Shown here in pieces: positions 25,111 to 38,007 of a DNA stretch of 64,000 nt. Under the pieces are notes generated by a model, which saw only the letters and a list, made by a program, of their open reading frames with translations, did no database searches and was not told the DNA's origin. Positions within the stretch are counted from its first letter, which is position 1. Every line of letters begins with the position of its first letter. A program made the position numbers and the translations under genes. This DNA is from Anisakis pegreffii (Eukaryota; Nematoda; Chromadorea; Rhabditida; Anisakidae). The stretch is from assembly GCA_035041965.1 (NCBI GenBank), contig JAPYMA010001478.1:1-64000 (forward strand). The letters are read 5' to 3'.

Positions 25111-26914
25111 AAAAAATTCGAGTAGTCGTTTGTGATAATCTTACATCGCCGATTATTCAATCTTTAATTTTGGACTTATAGCGGTGTAATCACTTGATCA
25201 GGCGATTAAGACTGAGGAGATGCAAAATTAGCTGTTAACACCCGTTTATTTCTTATGTAAATGAATCAGACGTTTTCATTCCGTTCACATCGAGATGAGA
25301 GTTTGATTTCAAAAACGTTCTAATCACCAAAAAAACTGTTCAGTACATCATTACCACAATATCAATAACAAATTTTCAATGAAAGAACAGAAAGAAATGA
25401 GATCGAAACGGAGAAAAAATATAGGCAATTTGTGAAATGCAGAAAGAAATTCATTGTTTTTCCATTCCTGACCATTATTCTAAAATTCTAATGGTAAGTC
25501 TATTTGCAAATGATCATACAGGAGTGTTCCCAAATTTACAGCACTTACCAAATTATTGAATCTTATATCGCCGAATCTTATTCAACGCTCCCTGGATAAG
25601 GAACAGAAACTGTGGATAAGGGACAAAAAAATCTCCTGATAGAAATGAAAGGTAGAGTTGTTGATATGGTGAAATTAACATGATCTGCGTCGAAATAATT
25701 GTACCGCCGAATGAACCAGAAGATTTTGCTCGATTACTGTTCTGATTTCCACCGTTATGAGAACACGTTCCATATCTCGTAGCAATTCTTGAGTATGTGT
25801 TTGGTAGATGAAAATTTGCCATTTCGCCATCATCTTTGTCGCGATTTTATCCGCTTCAAGAGGAGCAGATCAACTATCCATTACCTATGCAGGTTTTTGC
25901 GGCAAATTCATCTCTATCGGAGTATGCTTCATTCTTAACACAAAATTTTCATGAAACCATTTCTTGAAAATCGCTGTATTCATCCACGTACTCCATTGGC
26001 TACATGCAATTCGTCTAAATTGATTCTTGAAAGCATCTTGATTTTGTGGATTTTCCTACCATATGGGCAACTTTATTCAATCTGATGCATTGGCAGAAAC
26101 TTTTAACGTAACTGTTGACCTCTATTTCTTTCGGCCTAGTGTAATTTTTCTAAAATGATTTGTTGATGCTTTATTAGCAACAAAGTCAGCGAGTTCAGCC
26201 GGAGCGGAATGAATCAAATTATAGAGATCTTCAGTTTTTCACTGTAACATCGAACCAGTCACCCCTAAATCCTTTTCTCATTGTCACCTGAATCATGTGT
26301 GGGCAACCTGATCCACATTTTCAGTGTAATCACTTATTTTGATCCTTTCACAACTGCTGCTGAGACCTCCATCATGATTATGTCGAGTGTACTGTCGCAT
26401 TTATTCTGTTTTATTTGTCTTTATTTTTTACTGTCGTATTTATTCATCTTCTTCAGTTTCAATTATGATTTTTTTCAGTTCACTTCAGATATCGTTGTCT
26501 TTTCTTGACCATACTTTCTTCGAATTATTGAATTAGATAAGCGATTTTTGATGTCACTTACACTTCAAGATTTATCTTTAACTGATAAACGACGAAGAAT
26601 TAAGCCGGATTTTACTATGTTTGCGATTGCAGTTCATTGGACACAGTTATAACAATAAAAGCAGCCATTTATAAGAGTAGAAGATCAACAGGATATATGA
26701 AAATACACTGAAGAGTTCCTTTTGCGTTTGCAGGTTTTTGAAATCAATTTTTCATTCTGATTTTATAACTTTCTGTTCGCTTGCATGAAAAATAAACCAG
26801 TTTTAGCTGTTTGTTTTGCATCCCATCAGTCTTGATCGCTTTATTAAGTGATTCAAGCGTTGGAAGTCAGAAATTAAAGATTATTACAGACGAACACCCG
26901 ACATTTTTTATTGC

Positions 26915-27725
26915 GGTGCAATGTTTCCAAGGTATCGACGTCAACGTTCTGTTTATCGCACACTCTCGATCTCTACACAGTATCTCGTCATTTATGGTCA
27001 ACTAATCAGCCCATTCCCATTGACTACTGTAAAATGATGCAAATCAAAATGATCAAGCTTTATTTAAATGGCGTTAACGCCCTTTACAAAATTCAACTGA
27101 GTGTTATTGAACAGGTGATTATTGGAGAACTTCGATCATAATCAATGTTCTATTAGATATGATTAGATTCCCAATGACTCAAATAATGAAAAAAATAGCG
27201 ATAAGGATTGATTGAGCAGAATTAATCTCTTGATGAATTGAAATGTATGCCCAAAAAAATCCGGCTTAATTCTTTGTCGACTACGTATAAGAATATTGAT
27301 TTGGAACAAAAAAGTACTTTGTGGGATGAACATTGTATATTACAGCAGAATTAGTTATTTATCAACAATGCTGGGAACGTTCTGCAGTTTTATCAGTGGT
27401 AATTGTTTTTATAGATGCATGATCAGTGATTACATAAATAATTCCAGTCTCAGCCGGGTGAAGCAACGTATTACGGCTACGATTCAATCGTCAGCATCAA
27501 AGGGAACAAAGCTAAACGCATACTGAACAAATTATTTTTATATCAAGAGTATCTTCGAGATTACGTTTGATATAAAGAGTCATCTTGAAAACGTTCACGA
27601 CTTAGTTCGCAAATGAATATCGCGTTTCAGCAATTAATTCGCATGGGAAATGTGCGCATCTTAAGGTCATATTTAACCGACACTAGAATTCATTTGTGTG
27701 AAGAAAATTTTTTGACTGCATTTGA
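26915..27725. repeat. Right arm of a large inverted repeat
   Basis: This is the inverted partner of 24280-25110. Its plus-strand frame (27296-27526) carries the same 66-residue product as the left arm, with about two differences (Ile/Met and Gly/Cys) and a ten-residue N-terminal extension. The frame has no recognised domain. Confidence 0.85.
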
Positions 27726-27917
27726 AATTAGTAAGCCACCCGTCAACCTCTTTCAGTCCAAAATTTTATTTTACTCAAATGAAATAAATAAGAATGGAAT
27801 GTGTTACTGAATGATTAAGGAAGGAAATATTGCGGGGTGCGGATCACTAGAGACGACAACGAAAATCAGTTTGAATAATTTTGGGCAGATTTTAGATTAG
27901 TTCTGTTAGTTATTAGA

Positions 27918-30900
27918 TTAGGCCTGTCCCCACGGATATCCGTTGATCACCTCTTTACACTTCTCTTTAGTCGGAGGTGGTTGTGTTGGTAGTGGCTTAG
28001 GCGACGGTAAGTTCTCACAATCAGGATCTATCCAGCACTTAATTATTTGGACAATCTGAAAATCGATGATGTAACACGGAACGCAATCATTTCATAAATT
28101 CATCAGTCTCCACCTTCGTTTATTACACTAACCATTGATGGTATTGGTATGAACAAAGAGGCATGAACTTGCAGTTGCTCATTAAATAAATAACTTGATC
28201 ATTTCCAAATTTTTGCTCTTCAACAGTATTCATTTAGTACGCTTTCTTATGCAACCTGCTTGGACCATCTTATAAGAATTTGGCAAACCATAATTTCAGA
28301 AGACAATGAATTTTTACCTGGAATCGAGCATTTTTGACCGATTCTGGGTCGCAGGTGTTCGGCTGTCTTATATCCAGATGATGTGCACCATTAGTGATGA
28401 AGAACGTGTACACACCATTCTTAGCGGCTTCTTTCACGCCTGGTGTGTCTTCGAATACTCCGCCCACGGACCATGGATCTAGATTGCCATTCCTGAATGA
28501 TTTTATAGGCATTATAGCTATGCTTCTCCAGATGTTCCACTCGTCGATTAGGATTCGAGTGCATGGATGTGTTGCGTGCCTTCACGTGTTCACATGCTTG
28601 AAAATACGGCGTAAAAATCGATCTCATGTGATGATATCCCCGAACAGCACAAGAGAAATTGATAGAAAACGACTTATAGTCGTATCGTGAACTGTTGAGA
28701 GAAAATAAAATGAACAATACATGAGAAGCATGCTTGACAACATGCCCATTTGTTCTTGAAATTTCTTAGACATCAATTCTGTCATGCTGCTGTCTCGATA
28801 TCAAAAACAACTCCTATAGAAAAGCGGGTAATAATTGAGGAGAATGAAACCTACGTAAACACGATATTGCTAGCAGCAGCAAATTCGAGACCGTATTCAA
28901 TCGGAGCGTCATTTTCGAACAAAAACTTTTCGGTGTAACCAATATCCTTGAACGTTTTAAGACAGAATCTCTTGACCATATTGAGAACACCATCAGCCTC
29001 TTTACATTCATCCCAGAAGAAGTCATTTTTACCACCTTCTGCACATATCTCCATCACAAGTTCGGTACAGGACTAAATGGAATCATGTAGTTAATCGATT
29101 CAGGATTCAGCCGTTTTATCGAGCAGTGCTTCTCCGTACGCTCATTCACCCCTTTGTTACTGTGGCAGGTCACCATTAACTCTATACAATAATTCACTCA
29201 TTTGTTGGTGTAACGTCGAAAGAACGTCGAAAGCCGACCCGTAAATTCCATCAATGGTGTGAGTAATGCGCATCAGTTAGTGTGAGCAGGCTTAGCGAGC
29301 ATACCCAGAATATTGTAGGAAGAAGGTGGCAGTCCAAGAATGGACAGTGTTTGGGTATTCATTTCAAAACAGAACACCACCACAGAGGTGTTTCATCATA
29401 TCATAACAACTGCAGAAAAAATCATCTTCAAAGCGATTATTATTCCTGCACGTGCTTTGAACGATGAACGTTTCAATTGTTTCGCATAAAATTATGCATC
29501 ATTCAAATTCATTTAATTACGGGATAACGACACATTGCATCAGAGTGCTGTGACAGATAACGACTTCTCTAGAGGGCTTAAAGGAGTGTGTTAGCATATT
29601 TTCAAGCAGCAACTTACTTGCCACGGCCATCCAAGAGCATCAGAGCCGAGACCGTTAGTGGCTGGATCACCGCATACTTTCGAAATGACACAGTTCGTTG
29701 TCTCATGTCCGGTGGAGTTATAATAAAGATTCGAGATAATATACAGGTACTTTACCAATTCTTTGTCTTCTGTTGGTGGTTTGGGGTACTGCTTTTTGAC
29801 AAGATTACATGCCGCCTGAAGGAAAACTTTCTGCTTGAGCAAACAGTGTTGACGCTCAAATGATAAGCAAGCAGCCTTGAGATTAATAGTTCGCAGTAAA
29901 CTAGCAAATGTGATACAACGTTGAACAACACTCGATCAATTGCGTTGCGATTTGTGAGGGTTGCAGAGAGTCATAATCAGTCACTTCCGCTGTGTTGATT
30001 TGTACAGCGTTAGTAACTCAAAGAACCTTTCCGAGTTATCATTCGAATCACCTGAACTGGCCAGCCAGGTAACGGTTGCAGGAAACTTGTTGAGTACGGA
30101 TAATCGACCATTGCGAAATACTCGAACGCCTCGCGAATGAAATAAATCAGGTCTTCGGCATTTGATTCATTTTGAAGCTTAGATTTCTCCTCAACATGGA
30201 ACACATCATTAAGAAACGCACGACCCTCTTCTGAAAGTGATTAGCGATGATCGATGAATTAACGATAAAAATGCTCGGTGAATAAATCAACGACTGATTG
30301 GGACGATCCTTAAATGATGACTACGAAAGGTTGCAGAATATGAGCGCGTTCTGCTTCATTCACGATAACTCGATGATGATTACAGTTTTCGCTGTGGAAT
30401 GGTGAATGTCGTAAAGTTAGTCCAATTCTTCGTGAATGGAAGATAATCTAATTATGAGAATAAATTCATTCAGGGTAGAATCAGCAATTTACATTGATCT
30501 CAGAATTCAATGAGTGTGGATTAAAATAACGGTTGCTAATCGAACTAAGTGCAAAGAGTATATTTGAAAGGGTATCGGATTTTATAACCAGTCTTAGCAA
30601 GCTTTCTAATAGCCGTCCATCCTTTTTCGATTACTGTACGATCACACCCGGCATCAACGAAATCCTTCGTTACGACTTTGTCAAAGGCTCCTGGATCAAC
30701 ATTGCCACCTTTGAAATAGAGTACTGGTGCTGAAGCAGCCCATGCGCTAAATTTCGTCATATCAGATTATACTCATAATCATTTAAGTGCATAATCATGA
30801 TTGACAGTAATTTTCATGAGATTAATCGTTCCTGAAAGGATCAATCTTAAGAATGAAAATTATTCGATGAAAGAATCAAGTAAGTTCTTCAACTACCCGT

Positions 30901-32416
30901 CAATAATATGGGGGTATTTGATTCGGAACCATGCAGCAAGCATACCGCCATACGATCCTCCAAAAGCTATCACCGGCGCCTCAGTGTCCTTCAGAACATT
31001 CGCCTTGTAGTAGGGCAGAAATCTTGCATAATCAGCCAGTGCTTGTGTTGACGCAAGAAAGCCGAGCTTTGTGACGTTCTGAAGCAACATTCCGAGTGAT
31101 TACTGAGCAGATGTGTTCGTCAAATGTGTAGACACATCAAAATTTTCGCAGATCTTTTATATAACTTGTTGATCTTTTTATCGAAATCTTTTATAACTTG
31201 TTCATGATTGAACGCGATAGCCATCATTTTTTGCGAACGAAACTTCTCCCGTAAAAGTGGAATTTAATTCTCATTACCACTTTGGTTCAATCTTAAGAGT
31301 TGAGAAACTGTGAAAAAATTTCATAATTGCAAAAAAAATTTCAGATTTCGACTTCTCCATACCGAATAGCTTTCATTACCGAACGGTTGAGAAACGCCGT
31401 AGTAACGATGTTCTGCGAACAAGATGGACGCATTAAATAGCGGAGCCAAATCGAACATTATTCCCTGAAATTAATCGAATGGTTTTCATTAAGTATCTTT
31501 TTTATGCCTCAATAAATGCAGCTTTTTAATCTACTGGATGCACTCTTATAATCGTACTCATATTAATGAAAGGGGAGTTCGAATTTTTCAGTGACGACGC
31601 TTGACTTTCACATTATGATCGCATTGCTGATAACATTACGAGTTTAGTCAAAATTCGAAACTATTGGGATTGAGACTTGAAACGCGACTGTCTTTCATCT
31701 TTAACTGGAGACATGGTGCGATGGCGATTAACATTTTGCCATCTGCTCAGAGCAGAAGCATCTTTTAATTCAACATTTTTTAGCCACAACATTCTTTGAA
31801 TGTTAGCATTAAATGCTGTTGAAAGTAACGAAAGAATTACGGTGTTCATAGCAAATCCTTCGATAGCACCTTCATTGCCAGCGTAAAAAAATATCGGTCC
31901 TCCTTTCTTATAGTACGTATTATTATACAAGTATCTGAAGTTCATCAAAAATTAAGTCTCCTTGTTATCGAGTACGATGTAAGCTGAACGATTCATGTTC
32001 AAGTCATGTTGTCCAATCGCAACCAAGTGCGATGAAGCAATTCCTGTTGGCTGGAAATCAAATGATTGGTCACATTTGAGCTAAAATATCACTGTCTCAC
32101 CAATATCAGCTCGTCTTTAACTGATTGTCTCATAATTATTTCCATATTTTGAACAAAATCATTTCGCTGATGTGAGATGATAATTCTGCATGATGCATAC
32201 CAACCTCATTGAGTAAGTCGCATTGCTGGTGTACGCAAAATTGTCAATTGGAACATCGAAATGATCTGTTATCCATGGATGGTCTGCTGCGTTCACATCA
32301 TTTTGTTGTACTGATTTTGCGACAGGATCGAATGGAAATGCGGAACGATGCGCTGAACTAAATCCGACGTAGACCACAAATACCCCTAACCAAAGTTCCC
32401 ACATTGAAGTGATCAT
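27918..32416 (-). CDS. S28 serine carboxypeptidase B, secreted form
   Basis: Ten exons in transcript order: 32416-32205, 31934-31841, 31464-31363, 31078-30897, 30746-30589, 30230-30052, 29815-29618, 29072-28855, 28492-28318, 28055-27918. All phases agree, giving 551 residues. The first ATG (32416) follows a TTTCCGCAG acceptor-like site that could take a spliced leader; an in-frame ATG at 32404 (MWEL) is the alternative. The signal peptide ends near residue 28. Catalytic motifs are GGSYGG (Ser178), NGNLDPW (Asp453) and HHLDIR (His485/486). Exon sizes match A except in exons 1, 4 and 7. The last exon ends GYPWGQA-stop, at the point where A and D splice on to a stalk exon, so B should be a soluble secreted or lysosomal peptidase. 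Confidence 0.92.
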
Positions 32417-34214
32417 CACTGCGGAAACCTTCAAAAAACTCAGACATGATTAAAGCGATTGTGAAAAACAACTCCTTAGGTAGTATCACTCTGGAAACGA
32501 CATCATCTACAAGGACAAACTGGAGCAATGCTACGATTTCTAACTCAGTACAATCGTACAATTTAAGGTATGAAGCACGTAGACATTTTTAGCTTGCTAA
32601 CTAGGTAACTCGACAGATAATCTAGATTTTGTTCAGCTATGAAAATTATTCAACGTATGTTTGAAACCATGGAAGAATCACCACTTCTGAATGCTGTAAA
32701 GTGGATGTTTTCTTCGAGACCACCCTTAGTTCAATGAGCAAATGGACTGAATGAATACGATTGAGGAATGGACTGCAGGCGAAATTGAACGAAGCGATGA
32801 AATTTTTCGACTGAAAAATTTGATTTGCCTGGTTGTCATTGAACAATGAGGAGAAATGAGATAAGATACTGAGCAGCGCAATAAATACGAACAGTACTGT
32901 GATCGAATCATTGCAAACTATAATACACTTTTTATCAGTGTTATCATTTTCAAAGGGAGTCAATTCTGATAATGATTGATGTGCTCATCATAAAGCTTTA
33001 TAATCATATTGTTTGATTTATGATGCAGCGAGTGCACATAAATATGATATTATGTTCAAATTTTCAACAGGGGTTCTTTGAGACTAAAAAATTCCAATAG
33101 ACCCAAATCTAACAGCAAACGGAGATGAAAGTGGGGTCATTTTTTCTGGATATATGAGGCGTTTTGGTGGTTGCCTTGCAATTCTGAATTTTTACCAGTC
33201 AAATGGCAGAAAAGAGTCAATTATAATGCGGAAAGCTGAGCTTAGAGATCACTTGGAAACGATGTTCGAGCAAATTTCCACGGTGAAATGCATACCGATC
33301 GATTACTCAGAGAGTGAGCAAATGAAATGACAGAGGCACTATACACAGAGTTTCAGGACAATACGTCATTAAAAACCACCTGAAACTCTGTACTTCAGCA
33401 TTTTATGCAATCAGCATGTATGATTTCCATACCGAAAAAAATTTTCCCAATTCGATTACACCAAGAAACTGCGGAGTTTTCGCGGCGACCTGATCATATA
33501 CGCAACCATAATTAACCCATCCGACTTGAGCAAAACTATAAAAAATTGTTCTCCTGCTCCACGGTGCAACGAATTTCTTCGCGAAGTCATTTGCTTGAAA
33601 ATAACCTGACTTTTCTTGTTGCACGAATATTACAGTGGTGAACTGCCGCATTCTAGAAGATCAGATTCCCATTGCCCAGAAGTCCGAAAGCAAGCGCGTA
33701 AATCATGAATACTGTCGAGCTGTATTTTTCTACATTAAAGTGGTCCATTCTGGTTTTCCACTTGTCAGCAATATTTCAACTTTCTTAGAGCTGGGTTCAT
33801 CGCCTTCTCAAAGATACAATGAAACCGTTCTGTGCAATCGTCTAAACTGCTTTGTTCAACTCTGCAACTCATCCCCAAAATTGTGTAGCTTTTCTGTTCC
33901 GTCACTAAAACTGTTCCATTCCATTTTAATACCCCAAATTCCAGACTTTTGCTGGATCAGTTTGGATGAATAGAACAGGAATGAAAAAAATGAACAGAAC
34001 GGCTTACACAGAACAGGAACCTTACTGGTCATAATACATTGAACCTATTTCAGAAGTTAAACCCACATTGCACCATGATTTCATGCAGCTTATTTTAGAT
34101 ATTTTTTGTCGTCATATTCCAGCCACATTTAGTATCTTCCGAAAGATGGATATATGAGGGAAATGAACGAGGGGATATAATTACAAGCAATGATAAGTGA
34201 TTTCGTGAAATAAC
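32417..34214. other. Intergenic between B and C, no recognisable gene
   Basis: An 82-codon minus-strand frame (33403-33651) has no domain I recognise. GAACAG-like low-complexity sequence occurs on both strands at about 33820-34020 and resembles that at about 54000-54210. A 13-base perfect inverted repeat lies at 33345-33391. Confidence 0.45.
33345..33391. repeat. 13-base perfect inverted repeat
   Basis: ACAGAGTTTCAGG at 33345-33357 pairs exactly with CCTGAAACTCTGT at 33379-33391, leaving a 21-base loop. Confidence 0.8.
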
Positions 34215-34220
34215 TTTATT
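34215..34220 (-). other. Candidate polyadenylation signal of gene C
   Basis: AATAAA on the minus strand, about 100 bases beyond the proposed stop at 34322. It supports a short 3' terminal exon for gene C. Confidence 0.5.
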
Positions 34221-34321
34221 ACTCAATAATAACGAAGACAACATCGAGCTTATTGAAGGAAACGACGATTTGTGATGATATTATTGTTTGTTGAAGATGA
34301 ACAGTGCGACAACGGCAGCGA

Positions 34322-37300
34322 TCATTGAGCAGCCTGAAAGAGAAATCATCCAAATCATAAAATTCATTCACATTTCAATCGTTAATTTCTTCCTCAGAAA
34401 CACTGATTATCGCAACAAATATTCAGAGGAATAGAATAAAATGAGAACGAAATGCACGTCCTCATTGCTCACATCGGTTGGATACTAACATAAGAAGTAA
34501 AGGAAACATGATGATCACAAAAGGATCATTAGAAGTGGGTAGTGAAAAGACAGCATACCATCAATCGATATGATTTCATACTCTTGGGAAAAAGCTCAAT
34601 CTGCTCACCTTTTGGCCCCAAGGATATGCGAAGTATTCAGGTTTACAATCTTTCGATGACAGTTCACCAAGTGGCGGCAGTTTCGTTGCTACAGGTGGCT
34701 TGGGACATTTCTTCGGATTCACCCAGCAGTCAATTATATTCGTTATCTCAAATAAGATGTCCTTCAGGTGTATTTTGATTTTAAAAAAAGCAGATAAAAC
34801 GCATAAAAATGATGTTCTCACGTTACTGATTTATCGCACAATACGGCCGTTCGTATACCTAAACCACACAACGCACCCTTTGGCTCCCGAATTGATCAAT
34901 ATTATGGAAAAATCGAATAGACAGGAGAATTTTCAATGGGTAGTACCTGGAATCGTGCATTCCTGACTGGTGGTGGATCGCAGGTGTTTGGTTGTCTCAG
35001 ATCGAGATGATGTGCTGAACCAGGGATTAGGAAAGTATACACACCATGCTTAGTAGCATGTGCGATCCCTGGAGCCCTTTCATAAACACCGCCAGGAGAC
35101 CATGGATCAACATCACCATTTCTGAAAGAAACACTAGTCTTTAGCGCAGCAAAGTTTAATAATAATTTTTCCACCAGGTGCTAGATATTGGTTCTTCTAG
35201 TGAATGCATAAGGCAAAGACGATTCTACGGAAAATAGAGAAAAATAATTGCATATTGTGCAAGTCGAGGAAAATCTATGATTTCGAGAAAGACATCATTA
35301 GAGACACTCGAAAACACAAATACTATTTACAAACTAATGAAATGTTCAAAAGTTGGTGCAACTGTAATATTTCTTATTTTCGAAAAAAAGTTGCAAATCG
35401 CTTTGATTTGATGCAATAACTGGTAACCCACTGCGAAAGAAGGGGGAATAAGCATTGAATTGAGAAATAACTATAAGAGATTGTGCAACTGTAATCGAGC
35501 GCCAATAACGCACGTGAACACAATATTACTCGCAGCAGCAAAATTGAAACCGTATTGAATTTTTACGGAATCCGGATGGAGGAATCCATTGCTCCATCCC
35601 ATCGACCCGAATTCACCATTGCAGAACATGTACTGACTATTCACCGGACCACCATATGCTTTACAATCATCCGAGAAGAAGTCATTCGGTGGTCCTTCAG
35701 AGCACATCGCAATCACCAACTCGGTACAAGTCTGTAAATCGGTGATATTTATTGGTGACGACGAGCAGTGAACCCGATATATTCCGTTGTATGCATATCT
35801 CTGTTTAGTTCACAACAACGAGAAGACTTCTTGCTTTGAACTGAACTTTAACATGCACGCACGTATTGAAAGCTTTTGAACTATGCATTAATTTCAGCGC
35901 ACTTTAACACATTCTAGTACGGTCACTCTTGAGTATCAATATAACCGTCTCAACCAACCTGCCAAGGCCATCCGAGTGCTGATCCAAGATTCGCCATTGC
36001 AGTATCTCCACATTCATCATAATTAACACAACTCGTCTTCATGGCACCCGTGAAATTATAGTAAACGTTGGATATTTCATACATGACTTTGGCCGCTTTC
36101 TTCTCATCAGTCACTTCTTTTGCAGCGAATTTCTTGCAAACGTACTGAAACAATAGTCATTTTCAAAGTGATTCCCAATCTTTATTCTTATCGTTTTGCT
36201 CTTCCACGACTATCATGTCATTCAATTGTGGACGCACGTTGGAAGTGGATAAGTTTGAGATAAGGAGCCATAGGGATTGCTGGTGAACTTTTTAATAAGG
36301 CTGATTATTTGGGACGATTTCAGACAAACTGCTTGCTCTATTTTGCTCACACGGCTAATTTTCGGACGGCTTGGGAAACGTACTTACATTAATTGGCCAT
36401 CCAGGAAGAGGTTCGAGGAAATTAGATGAATACGGATAGTCAACCATAGCCATGTAAACTATAGCTTCATTGATCCATCCAATCAGATACCAACCATCAT
36501 CAGGTTTGGCCAGCAATGATTTTTTTTCAATGTGAAACAGATTATTCAAATATTGACGTCCACCTGCTGAAATTTTTTTGTCGGATGAAATAAATGTAGA
36601 ATCGCTGAATAGTTTTAATCAGGAATATCTTCCAACAACGTCCTCACTTGAAGACAACAAACCTGTTTTTGAGAGTGACATTATCGCGGCAAATCCATTC
36701 GTGATTGTTCTTTCGTTGCATCCAGCGTTCAAGAAATCCTCCTTCACCTTATGATCAAAAGCACCCGGATCAACACCACCACCCGGGAAGTACATCAACG
36801 GTGCGGATGAGGCCCACGCCCTAAAATGCATCATATGGCTGCTCTGAAAATCAACTTTTGTCACCAAACTCATTAATTTTGTAGACAATGCTTTATATTG
36901 CTTCATGTTTGTGATTGAAAAAACTGTATCGAAAATGAGTTCGATCAAATTCTGACGGCATATGAGCGATTACAGTAACATATAACACACCCGGTAACAA
37001 CATCAGGGTATTTCATCCGGAACCAAGCACTTAGCATCCCTCCATAGGATCCACCGAAAGAGATCACCGGAGTATCTGGAGAACAATGAATAATTTTCTC
37101 TTTGAGATATGGAATTAGTTTCGCGTAGTCAGCAAGAGCTTGTGTAGAAGCCAGATAACCGAGATATTTGACGTTCTGAAATAAGTGAGTGTTATAGCAC
37201 ATATCCTGTCAACTTGTTCTTCATATGAATAGTATCAAGTTATGAATAGTATCAACTTGTTATCATGCTTCTTCAAGCTAGCATTTTCTTATCCAATGGG

Positions 37301-38007
37301 AATAACATATTCACAGAACGTTTAATGAAGCGGTCTCACCGTATAGCTCAAATTGCCAAATGGCATCGATGTACCATAGTAACGATGTTCAGCGAAAACA
37401 ATCGCCGCTTTGAATTGCTTCGCCAGATCCCACATTATTCCCTTCAATTGCAGTATAATTGATTCAAAAGTGCGAACATTCTATTAAAAAGCAGAATGGT
37501 GATTGAGTTTGCACCCGGTCACCAGCCAATGATAACAAAAAATGACAACAACTAGCCGTATTCTCAGCGAATCCTTCTATTGTGCCCTCATTGCCTGTGT
37601 AGAAAAATATCGGTCCTCCCTTTTCATAATAGGTCAAGTTGTACAAATACCTGAAGTCATTTTATTTTCATTCGAACCAAGCGAGTGCAGATGAAAACAA
37701 TGTACATTTATTAATGGCCTTCTAAGAGGATGAGTGACTTCATACTGAGCAAATTTTGAAGTAGATTTTGATTCAGAGCTTACTTCATTGGGTAAGTTAG
37801 GTTAGAAGTGTATGCGAAATTATCAACAGGTACATCATAATAGGCTGTCTTCCATGAGTAAACACCAGTTTTGGGTTGAGGGGTAAGTCGATTGATTAAA
37901 GTAACGGGATCAGCTGCTTGTCGAGAATAGCGCCTTGCCGAGCAGGCATTAACCGTGCACATCATCAGAAGTGCGCAAAGGTAAAGGCATCGCGCTGATG
38001 GAATCAT
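34322..38007 (-). CDS. S28 serine carboxypeptidase C, secreted form
   Basis: Exons in transcript order: 38007-37784, 37650-37557, 37441-37340, 37175-36991, 36820-36663, 36566-36388, 36144-35959, 35731-35514, 35121-34947, 34746-34609, then a tiny coding end at 34333-34322. All phases agree, giving 556 residues. The signal peptide lies in the first 22 or so residues. Catalytic motifs are GGSYGG (Ser183), NGDVDPW (Asp454) and HHLDLR (His486/487). Exons 1 to 9 are closely similar to gene D. Intron 2 appears to begin with GC rather than GT. The last splice adds only Ala-Ala-Gln before the stop. If that splice is not used, reading through gives ten other residues and a stop. The terminal exon could encode a hydrophobic tail in another frame (see findings). 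Confidence 0.9.

Larger units (their letters stand above)
24280..27725. mobile_element. Possible fold-back element between genes A and B
   Basis: Two arms of about 0.8 kb in inverted orientation flank a spacer of about 1.8 kb. The spacer has no recognisable transposase, and no target-site duplication was identified. The spacer also holds one extra copy of a roughly 24-base arm motif near 26588. A fold-back or non-autonomous DNA element, or a local inverted duplication, would all fit. Confidence 0.35.

Noticed and set aside
33403..33651. 82-codon minus-strand frame between B and C
   Set aside because: No domain recognised, and length and position are compatible with chance.
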